Below, piece after piece: positions 1 to 5,899 of a stretch of 9,424 bases of DNA (position 1 is its first letter; each line of letters opens with the position of its first letter). Below the pieces are notes generated by a model. That model saw nothing but the letters and a program-made list of their open reading frames with translations. It was not told where the DNA came from and did no database searches. This stretch comes from Comamonadaceae bacterium (lineage in GTDB: Bacteria; Pseudomonadota; Gammaproteobacteria; Burkholderiales; Burkholderiaceae_C). The stretch is from contig CANHKH010000098.1 of assembly GCA_947460165.1 (NCBI GenBank), forward strand, positions 1 through 9,424. Reading direction: 5' to 3'. Made by a program: the position numbers and the translations under genes.

Positions 1-180
1 CTGTCTTGTGCACATCCGGGCATGTATGGATTGTTCACCGTGGTGGAAGCTGCGCAACAACTGATGGGTCTTGCCGGAGAGCGACAAGTGCCTGGCGCCA
101 ATCTGGCGCTGGCCCACGGCAATGGCGGCGTGTTGTCCAGCCAGGCCACTGCCATTTTCGGCACGCGCCAGACGCTCTGA
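1..180 (+). CDS. SCP-x-type thiolase (acetyl-CoA acetyltransferase family), C-terminal fragment
   Basis: This is the last 59 codons of a gene that begins outside the window; the frame is open from the first base to the TGA at 178-180. Thiolases of this family cleave a 3-ketoacyl-CoA with CoA in the last step of beta-oxidation-type pathways. What is visible is the HPGMYGLFTVVEA stretch, containing the His-Pro of the thiolase active site, then GERQVPGANLALAHGNGG and a VLSSQATAIFG tail. The HGNGG motif sits where classical thiolases have Cys-x-Gly, and this pattern is typical of the SCP-x / lipid-transfer thiolase group found in bacterial catabolic clusters. The stop lies 44 bases before the dehydrogenase start on the same strand, so the two are probably co-transcribed. 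Family assignment is fairly sure; the substrate is unknown, and the catalytic cysteine of the N-terminal half cannot be seen. Confidence 0.8.
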   Translation: MSCAHPGMYGLFTVVEAAQQLMGLAGERQVPGANLALAHGNGGVLSSQATAIFGTRQTL

Positions 181-212
181 CGCCGCCCGAATCTGCATTC
201 AATCAACCAGTT

Positions 213-218
213 GGAAAG
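213..218 (+). promoter_or_regulatory. Ribosome binding site of the SDR gene
   Basis: GGAAAG lies six bases before the ATG at 225. It is a moderate Shine-Dalgarno match and supports this start over the longer open frame that reaches back to base 6 and overlaps the thiolase coding sequence. Confidence 0.55.
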
Positions 219-224
219 CCAAGC

Positions 225-1001
225 ATGCACACGGATCATTTCTCTCTCGCCGGCAAGAGCATCATCGTGACCGGCGCCGCGCAAGGCATTGGCCGCGCGA
301 TTGCGCAACTCGCGCTCGACCTCGGCGCGACCGTGACTGCGGTCGATCTCAATGCGCCCAGCTTGCAGGCTTTCGCCGACGAAGCCGGCCGCCACAGGCT
401 GCTGCCCATGGCCGGCAGTGTGGCCGAGCCAGACTTCGCCACCGAGGTCGTCGCGAAGGCGGTTCAGACCTTTGGTGCGGTGCATGGCTTGGTGAACAAC
501 GCCGGAATTGTGCGACCGGCCATGATCGAAAAAATGAGCAAAGAGGCCTGGCAGCAGGTGATAGACGTTCATCTTTCGGGCTCTTTTTTCTTCTTGCAGG
601 CCGTCGGCTGTCATGTCCTGTCCCGGGTTCGGGCCGGCGACAAAGTCGCAGGCGCCATCGTCAATATTTCATCGGATGCGGGGCGCAAAGGCACTGTCGG
701 GCAAATCAACTACAGCGCCGCCAAAGCGGGCTTGCTCGGGCTGACCATGAGTGCGGCGCGTGAATGGGCACGCTACGGCCTGCGGGTCAACACGGTCGGC
801 TTTGGCGTGGTGGAAACGCCCATGACCGAAACGATACGTGGCGAAAAATTCCGCGACACCTACCTCGCGCAAATTCCGCTGGGTCGCTGGGCAGAACCGC
901 ACGAGGCTGCGCACCCTGTGTGTTTTTTGCTCTCTGACGCAGCCTCTTACGTGACCGGTCAGCACCTGTCCGCCAATGGCGGCTTCACCATAGGACTGTG
1001 A
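225..1001 (+). CDS. SDR family NAD(P)-dependent oxidoreductase
   Basis: This 258-residue protein has the length of a classical short-chain dehydrogenase, which oxidises or reduces a hydroxy/keto group on a small molecule or acyl-CoA in the cytoplasm. The cofactor motif TGAAQGIG is at residues 16-23, and Asp41 at the end of the second strand (TAVDL) suggests NAD(H) rather than NADP(H). NNAG is at 91-94, the catalytic serine is probably Ser150 (NISS), and YSAAK at 163-167 supplies Tyr163 and Lys167. The tetrad asparagine position reads His116 (DVHLSG), and the usual Pro-Gly after the substrate loop reads VGFGVVETPM. The ATG at 225 was chosen because the Rossmann fold starts eight residues later, a GGAAAG box precedes it, and upstream codons overlap the thiolase. 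It sits between a thiolase and a CoA-transferase, so it probably oxidises a hydroxyacyl intermediate of the same route. Exact substrate unknown. Confidence 0.9.
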   Translation: MHTDHFSLAGKSIIVTGAAQGIGRAIAQLALDLGATVTAVDLNAPSLQAFADEAGRHRLLPMAGSVAEPDFATEVVAKAVQTFGAVHGLVNNAGIVRPAMIEKMSKEAWQQVIDVHLSGSFFFLQAVGCHVLSRVRAGDKVAGAIVNISSDAGRKGTVGQINYSAAKAGLLGLTMSAAREWARYGLRVNTVGFGVVETPMTETIRGEKFRDTYLAQIPLGRWAEPHEAAHPVCFLLSDAASYVTGQHLSANGGFTIGL

Positions 1002-1008
1002 GCCGCCC

Positions 1009-2247
1009 ATGACCGACGCCAGCCGCGCCACCGCTTCGAGTGGCGGCCCTTTGCAGGGCATTCGGGTGATCGACCTGACCACCGTCATCATGGGCCCCTA
1101 TGCCACCCATATTTTGGGCGACATGGGCGCTGATGTGGTCAAGGTCGAGGCGCCAGGCGGGGATTCCTTCAGACGCTATGGCCCTATGCATCACGACGGC
1201 ATGGGCGGCTCGGTCTTGAATTTGCACCGCAACAAGCGCGGTGTTCAGCTGGATCTAAAAAATCCCCTCGCCAGGCGCGCGCTTGACAGTCTGATCGCCG
1301 GGGCTGACGTGCTTGTGCATAACCTGCGCCCCAAGGCGGCGGCTCGCCTGGGGCTCGATTGGGCCCAAGTCCAGAACATCAACCCGCGCTTGGTGCTGTG
1401 CGCGGCGCGCGGTTTTGGAGAAGGTGGCCCCTACGGTCACAAGGCCGCCTACGACGACCTGATTCAGGCCAGTTCGGGCTTGGCCGCGCTGTACGGCCAG
1501 GTCCACGGCACGCCGCGCTACGTGCCCTCGGCGATTTGCGACAAGATCGCAGGGCAGGCCATTGCCTACGCTGTGTTGGGGGCCTTGGTCTGGCGCGAAC
1601 GCGGTGGCATGGGCCAGGAGGTCGAAGTGCCCATGTTTGAGACCTCGGTGGAGTTCATGCTGGCCGAACACATAGGCCCTGGCGCCTTTGTGCCGCCTCT
1701 GGGGCCTGTGGGATTTCCCCGCCAACTCTCGGCGCTGCGCAAACCTTATCAAACCCTTGATGGGTGGGCGTGCATCTTGCCCTATTCAGATCGCAATTGG
1801 ACAGACTTTTTCGCTTTTGTGGGTGAGTCGGATTTGGCGCAAGATCCGCGATTCAACAGCCTTGAAGCTCGACTGGCGAACGTTGATGCGCTTTACGCCA
1901 TGCTCGAGGGCCATGCCTTGCAACGCAGCACCGCTGAGTGGGAGTCGTTTTGTGATGCCGCAAGCATTCCCTGCATGGGCGTGGTGGCCCTTGAAGATGT
2001 CAAGGACGACCCGCACGTCATCGCAGTGGGTTTGATGCCGGTGCTTGAGCACCCCAGTGAAGGCGCCTATACCTCTGTGCGTTCTCCGATCCGCTACAGT
2101 GCCACGCCCTACGCATTGCGCCGGCACGCCCCCCGTGTGGGGGAACACACGGCTGAAGTCCTCAGGGAAGCGGGTCTGTCTGAAGAAGACATATCTCTTT
2201 TGGAGCCATCCATGGCGGGCTCAGGCCATCATTCTGACGTGGGCTGA
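1009..2247 (+). CDS. CaiB/BaiF (class III) CoA-transferase family protein
   Basis: The 412-residue product has the usual length of family III CoA-transferases, which move CoA from a donor thioester to a carboxylic acid through an aspartyl-CoA intermediate and act as intertwined dimers. The N-terminal signature IRVIDLTTVIMGPYATHILG (18-37) followed by GADVVKVEAPGGD is diagnostic. The catalytic aspartate is most likely Asp178 in AICDKIAGQ. The glycine-rich segment GGMGQEVEVPMFE (199-211) and the C-terminal RSPIRYSATP (358-367) also fit. The ATG at 1009 follows the dehydrogenase stop by seven bases, so the genes are almost certainly one transcript. No strong Shine-Dalgarno is seen, which suggests translational coupling. 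Neighbours imply activation of an acid entering a beta-oxidation-like pathway. Relatives act on carnitine, oxalate, succinate/benzylsuccinate, mesaconate and 2-methylacyl substrates (racemase branch), and the sequence alone does not choose among these. Confidence 0.92.
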   Translation: MTDASRATASSGGPLQGIRVIDLTTVIMGPYATHILGDMGADVVKVEAPGGDSFRRYGPMHHDGMGGSVLNLHRNKRGVQLDLKNPLARRALDSLIAGADVLVHNLRPKAAARLGLDWAQVQNINPRLVLCAARGFGEGGPYGHKAAYDDLIQASSGLAALYGQVHGTPRYVPSAICDKIAGQAIAYAVLGALVWRERGGMGQEVEVPMFETSVEFMLAEHIGPGAFVPPLGPVGFPRQLSALRKPYQTLDGWACILPYSDRNWTDFFAFVGESDLAQDPRFNSLEARLANVDALYAMLEGHALQRSTAEWESFCDAASIPCMGVVALEDVKDDPHVIAVGLMPVLEHPSEGAYTSVRSPIRYSATPYALRRHAPRVGEHTAEVLREAGLSEEDISLLEPSMAGSGHHSDVG

Positions 2248-2261
2248 AAGCACGTTGCTGC

Positions 2262-2537
2262 CTTGATGAGGCAGTGGTGAGTACCTGCCACAGGCTGGTT
2301 TTCTGCCCTGGCTTTCGCAGGTGTTTGCCGATGGCGACACCAACGAAATCGTGCGTGCCCTGGGTCATGTGGCCCGTGCCCGCGGCAAGGCGCAGTTGGC
2401 CAGCCAGTGGTCTGGGGCGTGAGAGCCGCTACAACGCGCTCAAGCCTGGGGCCAAGCCGCGTTTTGACACGATCTTGCGGGTGTGCCATGCCTTGAGATT
2501 GAATTTGCAGCCTCGGGCTATTCAGTCACAACGCTGA
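2262..2537 (+). pseudogene. Frameshifted HigA-like antitoxin (addiction-module antidote family) remnant
   Basis: Two adjacent reading frames together spell a protein of the putative addiction-module antidote family (HI1420-type, lambda-repressor-like HTH). One frame, 2279-2410, reads EYLPQ through ADGDTNEIVRALGHVARARG and KAQLASQ, then meets a TGA at 2420-2422. The frame shifted by one position resumes at 2409 as GLGRESRYNALKPGAKPRFD and TILRVCHALRLNL, ending at the TGA at 2535-2537. In intact relatives these parts are continuous (GDxxxIxxALGxVARARG, then GLxRExLYxAL and a conserved AKPRFDTxLxVxxAL tail), so a length change near 2408 broke the gene. A second shift is likely near 2277, because DEAVV upstream is in yet another frame. 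No toxin gene is present: the CoA-transferase ends 15 bases upstream. The assignment rests on memory of the family pattern, not on a search. Confidence 0.6.
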
Positions 2538-2827
2538 AAGCCCAGCCAGGGGTGATGGCGCCAACCCAGAGTGCTTTGGGGCACTTGGGCCAGCTTGGGC
2601 AGCAGGTCATCGGCCATGCGGGCACGTTCTCAGTCGACCCATGGTCGCTGTGCATCGTTTTCAGTGGCGGGCCGTGGCTGGATGCGCGGCATGGCGGAAG
2701 GGGAAGACCTTGAGAGCCTTCAACAAATCCAAGTCCCAAAGGTGAACTTGGTGGCGCCCCTGCCTTGGCGACAGGACAATCCCCCTTTCCCGTTTAGCAT
2801 CCAAAGCTTTCCCGCCCGACCTTCCCC
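2538..2827. other. Non-coding or decayed stretch, no intact gene
   Basis: I see no convincing gene here. Short minus-strand pieces look faintly protein-like (RARMADDLLPKLAQVPQ near 2550-2615), but they are closed by a TGA just upstream and no longer frame has a recognisable domain. The stretch contains an imperfect hairpin (2565-2574 with 2581-2589) and a 6-base inverted repeat (2729-2734 with 2746-2751). TTTAGCAT at 2793-2800, about 28 bases before the next start, is a weak -10 candidate without a good -35. It could be further debris of the toxin-antitoxin insertion. Confidence 0.5.
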
Positions 2828-3718
2828 ATGCAACTCAACCGCCGCCAACTCATCCTGCTGGTCTTGCTCACGCTGGTGTGGGGCTTCAATTGGCCGGTGA
2901 TGAAGCTGGGGGTGACGGACTTCCCGCCGCTGGCGTTTCGCACGCTGTGCATCTGGCTGGGGCTGCCGGTGATGGCCCTGTCCATCGTGGTGCTTCGGCA
3001 TTCGTTTGTGGTGCCGCGCGAGCATTGGCGCGAGCTGTTTTGGCTGGGCGTGACCAATTCGCTGGTGTGGCAGGTGCTGATCATGGTGGCGCTGGCCAAC
3101 CTGAGCAGCGGGCGGGCGGCCATCTTGGCCTACAGCATGCCCATTTTTTCGGCGCTGCTGAGCGTGATGTTTTATGGCGAGCGGCTGGGCTTGCGGTCCT
3201 TGCTGGGGGTGCTGGCGGCCACGGGTGGCGTGGTGCTGCTGCTCTGGCACGAGGTGGCGGTGCTTTCGGGCACGCCCTGGGGGGTGCTGTGCGCGCTGCT
3301 GGCTGCCGCCACCTGGGCGCTGGGCATACGCCAGATGCGGGCCACGCGCATTCCGGCCACCACGCTCACGCTGTCGTTTTGGATGGCGTGCATGACGGTG
3401 CTGGCGCTGACGCTGCTGAGCTGGCTGTTTGAGCGCGAGGCCTGGGTTTGGCCCACGCCCATGGTGTGGGGCTCGGTGGGCTACAACGCGGTGCTGGTGT
3501 TTGGCTTTGCGGTCACGACGCAGATGTACTTGGCGCGCACGCTGCCCCCCCTGGCCGCCTCGCTGAGCGTGATGCTGATCCCCATTTTGGGCGTATTCTC
3601 TGGCGCCACTTTGCTGGGCGAGGTGCTGCACTGGCAGGACTGGGCGGCGGTGGTGCTGATGGTGGTGGCCATCGGCTCGGTGCTGATGCCGCAGCGCACG
3701 CCCCCCAAGCTGGGTTGA
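2828..3718 (+). CDS. EamA/DMT-superfamily transporter
   Basis: The product has 296 residues and is strongly hydrophobic, with about ten membrane segments arranged as two EamA repeats (roughly residues 8-140 and 150-290), the standard 10-TM drug/metabolite transporter plan. The first helix carries LVWGFNWPVMKLGV, the hallmark W-G-x-N/S-x-P start of the family. The first repeat ends with YSMPIFSALLSVMFYGERLG (101-120), and the second with a LIPILGVFSGATLLGE stretch, the conserved Pro and the Glu that close each repeat. Members export amino acids, metabolites or drugs across the inner membrane; the substrate cannot be told from sequence. The ATG at 2828 starts directly before the first helix, with no clear Shine-Dalgarno. 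The gene appears monocistronic and converges on the glycosylase-like gene with a 22-base gap. It is the first gene of the very GC-rich, core-like part of the window. Confidence 0.92.
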   Translation: MQLNRRQLILLVLLTLVWGFNWPVMKLGVTDFPPLAFRTLCIWLGLPVMALSIVVLRHSFVVPREHWRELFWLGVTNSLVWQVLIMVALANLSSGRAAILAYSMPIFSALLSVMFYGERLGLRSLLGVLAATGGVVLLLWHEVAVLSGTPWGVLCALLAAATWALGIRQMRATRIPATTLTLSFWMACMTVLALTLLSWLFEREAWVWPTPMVWGSVGYNAVLVFGFAVTTQMYLARTLPPLAASLSVMLIPILGVFSGATLLGEVLHWQDWAAVVLMVVAIGSVLMPQRTPPKLG

Positions 3719-3740
3719 TGCGCTGTGTGGGCGCGCCGGG

Positions 3741-4535
3741 CTACTCGGCGGCCAGCCGCTCGGCGTGCTGGCCTTGCGCCACTTGCAGGGCCAGGCAGAG
3801 GTCGTCCCAGGCCTTGGCTTTGTCCAGGGGCGTGCGCATGAGGGCGCCCAGGTCGTAGCTGACCACGGCGGGCATGCCCCAGAGGTCGTGCACCTGGCCG
3901 CGCAGCCGGCCCAAGGGCTGGTCGGTTTCCAGCAGGGCTTGCGCGCCCAGGCGGCTCATGATGAAGACCACGTCGGGCTCGGTGCGTTCCAGCACCTCGT
4001 CCAGGCCGTGCACCTCGGCCGGGCCGGCGCTGCGCTGCAGCGGGGCGAGCCAGACCATGGCGCCTTGGTGCAGGCGGGCGGCGCGCAGCATGTTCTGGAG
4101 CAGCTGGCCGGCGCTGTCCTTCAATTCGTCGGGCCGGCCTTCGGCCAGCAGCAGCCAGCGCTGACCGGCGGCGGCGCGGGCGTCGTCTTTGCCCGCGATC
4201 AACTGGGCGGCTTCCACGCGCCAGCTGGCGCCTGTGGCGGGGGCTTCTGGCGCAGGGGCTGAGGGCGATGTTGCCGCTGGGAGGGGGGCAGCCTGAGGGC
4301 GGGCGGCAGGCGTGGCAGCAGCCGCAGCAGGTGCTGCTGCCATTGCCTCGGCTTGGGGCGCGGGCCGGGCGGCGGGTGCTTGCAGTGTGGGTGCCGCTTG
4401 CGCAGCTGATGCCAGCTGTGCTGGGTTTGACGTGGGCGCAGCGGCCGCTTGTGCCGCCTCGGGCAAAGGCGACCACACGTGCACGCCCATTTCACGCAGC
4501 ATGGCACGTTGGCGTTTGTCGAGGTCCAGGCTCAT
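3741..4535 (-). CDS. Degenerate family-4 uracil-DNA glycosylase-like protein, probably inactive
   Basis: This 264-residue protein has three parts: a short conserved-looking N-terminus (MSLDLDKRQRAMLREMGVHV), an Ala/Pro-rich low-complexity linker (about 28-104), and a C-terminal domain (105-250) resembling Fe-S family-4 uracil-DNA glycosylases. Matching segments are SAGQLLQNMLRAARL (141-155), RLGAQALLETDQPLGRLRGQ (195-214) and RTPLDKAKAWDDL (234-246). The catalytic parts are gone. The GEAPG-type motif is replaced by LLAEGRPDELKDS, with a shortened loop before AGQLL, and the His-Pro of the HPAYLLR motif reads YDLGALMR (227-234). Only one cysteine remains (Cys247), so the four-Cys 4Fe-4S site is absent. 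The start ATG overlaps the rimI stop by four bases (ATGA), implying translational coupling in a tsaB-rimI operon, where relatives carry a true glycosylase. A non-catalytic, perhaps scaffolding or DNA-binding, role is inferred. A longer open frame upstream overlaps rimI and is rejected as the start. Confidence 0.75.
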   Translation of the reverse strand: MSLDLDKRQRAMLREMGVHVWSPLPEAAQAAAAPTSNPAQLASAAQAAPTLQAPAARPAPQAEAMAAAPAAAAATPAARPQAAPLPAATSPSAPAPEAPATGASWRVEAAQLIAGKDDARAAAGQRWLLLAEGRPDELKDSAGQLLQNMLRAARLHQGAMVWLAPLQRSAGPAEVHGLDEVLERTEPDVVFIMSRLGAQALLETDQPLGRLRGQVHDLWGMPAVVSYDLGALMRTPLDKAKAWDDLCLALQVAQGQHAERLAAE

Positions 4536-5035
4536 GGGAGGGGGCTGGGGGCTGTGCCCAGGGGCAGGTTCATGACCACAGCGTCTTCGCGCTTGAAGGG
4601 GGCCAGGGGATAGTAGTTGCGGCGCACGCCCATTTCTTTGAATCCGTAGCGCTCGTAAATGCGGCGGGCGCGGGTGTTGCTCACGCGCACCTCCAGCCAC
4701 AGCCATTGTGCGCCTTGGCGGGCAGACCAGGCGACCACCTCTTGGAGCATGTGCCTGGCATGGCCTTGGCCTTGGGCCTCGGGCGTGACGGTGATGTTGA
4801 GCAAGTGGGTTTCGTCCAAGCCCTTCATCAGCACAAAGTAGCCCAGCAGCTGCTTGCGCTGCAGCAGCACGCAGGCGTGGTAGCCGGCCCGCAGCGAGTC
4901 GGCAAAGTTGCCGGTGGACCACGGGTGGGCGTAGGCCAGCTTTTCAATGTGGGCCACCTCGCTCAACCAAGCCGCTGTCATGGGCGCCAGGCTGAGCGGT
5001 TCTGGACGGTGGGCGGGGCGGGGCACGGCGTTCAT
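4532..5035 (-). CDS. rimI: Ribosomal protein S18 alanine N-acetyltransferase (GNAT)
   Basis: The 167-residue product is a GNAT-fold acetyltransferase that in known cases acetylates the N-terminal alanine of ribosomal protein S18 using acetyl-CoA. The acetyl-CoA loop is QGQGHAR (88-94). It is preceded by the strand LLNITVTPE (78-86), typical of RimI. Glu115 in LEVRVSN and Tyr127 in ARRIYERYGF are 12 residues apart, matching the catalytic Glu/Tyr pair of E. coli RimI, and RRNYYPLAPFKREDAVVM (138-155) is the conserved substrate-side tail. I start at the ATG at 5035, 11 bases after the tsaB stop; an in-frame TTG at 5050 would add five residues and overlap that stop (TTGA). The stop overlaps the next gene by four bases. 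The N-terminal 30 residues are longer and more divergent than in E. coli. Adjacency to tsaB is a frequent arrangement and supports the name. Confidence 0.9.
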   Translation of the reverse strand: MNAVPRPAHRPEPLSLAPMTAAWLSEVAHIEKLAYAHPWSTGNFADSLRAGYHACVLLQRKQLLGYFVLMKGLDETHLLNITVTPEAQGQGHARHMLQEVVAWSARQGAQWLWLEVRVSNTRARRIYERYGFKEMGVRRNYYPLAPFKREDAVVMNLPLGTAPSPLP

Positions 5036-5046
5036 GGGCTCTAGCG

Positions 5047-5784
5047 TCAAAGCGCCGCTTGCGCGGCGGCCTTGGCGGCCAGGCGCTCGTCGGTGGTTTG
5101 GGCCACTTTGTCGCGCACATACAGCGGCAGGGCTTGCGCAGCGGGCACGGCCAGGCCCTGGGCCATGAGGCCGGGGGCCAGGCGCAGCAAGGCAGCCGCC
5201 GTGGGCCAGGCGGGCCGCACCAGGGCCGCCGCAGGCAGGGTGGGCAGGCGAGTGCCATAAACCTCAAACACGTTGCCGGCCAACAGGCGCGGCACATCGT
5301 CGGGCCACAGGAGCTGCTCGGGCGCCAGCACCCGGCAGGGGCCCTGGGCTTGCCAGCCGGTGGGGCTGCGCTCAAAGTCTTGTGCGTAGACCTCGTTCAT
5401 GCGGGCGTCGAGCAGGGCGCTCAAGGCCGTGGGCAGGGCGTGGCCTGCGGCGGTGTGGCGGTGGGCGGCGTCGTCGGCCACCGCCAGCAAGGTGTCCACC
5501 GGCAACACGGGCAGCCCTGCGCCTGCGGCCAGACCCTGGGCCACGGCGCAGGCGGTGCGCAGGCCGGTGAAGGAGCCCGGACCCCTGCCAAAGACGATGG
5601 CGTCCAGCTCTTTCAAGGCCAGCCCGGCCTGGGCCAGCAGGTCCAGCACGGCAGGAATCAAGCTGGCCGAGGCTTGCGCGGCGCCCGGCCCCTCGTGCAG
5701 CCACTGGCGCTGGCCCACGGCCACGCCCACCGACAGGCGGTCTGTGCTGGTGTCAAAGGCGAGGAAGCGGCCGGGGGCGTGCAA
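5047..5784 (-). CDS. tsaB: tRNA t6A37 threonylcarbamoyltransferase subunit TsaB
   Basis: TsaB is the ASKHA-fold partner of TsaD in the complex that transfers the threonylcarbamoyl group to A37 of ANN-decoding tRNAs. Family marks are FLAFDTSTDRLSV (7-19), FGRGPGSFTGLR (65-76), LLDARMNEVYA (124-134) and the tail ALPLYVRDKVA (218-228). The start is uncertain. Homologues begin just before LLAFDTS, but no ATG exists there. I chose the TTG at 5784 (245 residues, close to the usual 230-250). Alternatives are the TTG at 5799, a GTG further up, or the ATG at 5901, which would add 39 residues of Pro-rich sequence without family resemblance and would overlap the divergent dacB start codon. None has a good Shine-Dalgarno. 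It is the first gene of the leftward operon with rimI, 11 bases apart. Confidence 0.88.
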   Translation of the reverse strand: MHAPGRFLAFDTSTDRLSVGVAVGQRQWLHEGPGAAQASASLIPAVLDLLAQAGLALKELDAIVFGRGPGSFTGLRTACAVAQGLAAGAGLPVLPVDTLLAVADDAAHRHTAAGHALPTALSALLDARMNEVYAQDFERSPTGWQAQGPCRVLAPEQLLWPDDVPRLLAGNVFEVYGTRLPTLPAAALVRPAWPTAAALLRLAPGLMAQGLAVPAAQALPLYVRDKVAQTTDERLAAKAAAQAAL

Positions 5785-5843
5785 AAGAGGAGGTGGCAAA
5801 AAAAAAGGGCGAGGCGCCTGTGGCGGCGCCAGGGGCTGCGGCT

Positions 5844-5893
5844 GATTATCTGGGCAAGCGTGACAGCTTGGGTCGGCGGTCACTGGGGATAAT
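5844..5893. promoter_or_regulatory. Candidate divergent promoter region between tsaB and dacB
   Basis: GATAAT occurs on the minus strand at 5850-5845 and on the plus strand at 5888-5893, each one base from the TATAAT consensus and each pointing to its own gene, with a TGAC/GTCA inverted pair (5861-5864 and 5879-5882) between them. Neither has a well-spaced -35 (TTGGGT at 5869-5874 is only 13 bases from the plus box). The plus box would place the transcript start close to the dacB ATG, so that mRNA could be nearly leaderless. If real, the minus box favours a tsaB start at 5799 or 5784 over the ATG at 5901. Confidence 0.3.
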
Positions 5894-5899
5894 TGCCGC

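Noticed and set aside
6..224. N-terminal extension of the SDR open frame back to base 6
   Set aside because: It overlaps the thiolase coding sequence, has no family resemblance, and the ATG at 225 has a Shine-Dalgarno box and sits just before the Rossmann fold.
2720..3631. 303-residue minus-strand open frame opposite the EamA gene
   Set aside because: Its translation is a His/Arg/Gln/Pro-rich shadow typical of the antisense of GC-rich membrane-protein codons; the plus-strand product is a clear transporter.
4536..4922. Upstream extension of the glycosylase-like open frame
   Set aside because: It lies inside rimI in another frame and has Arg/Pro-rich shadow composition; the ATGA overlap at 4532-4535 gives a natural start.
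5036..5050. TTG start for rimI at 5050
   Set aside because: It would overlap the tsaB stop as TTGA, which is possible, but an ATG 15 bases later is preferred and the five extra residues are not needed for the fold.
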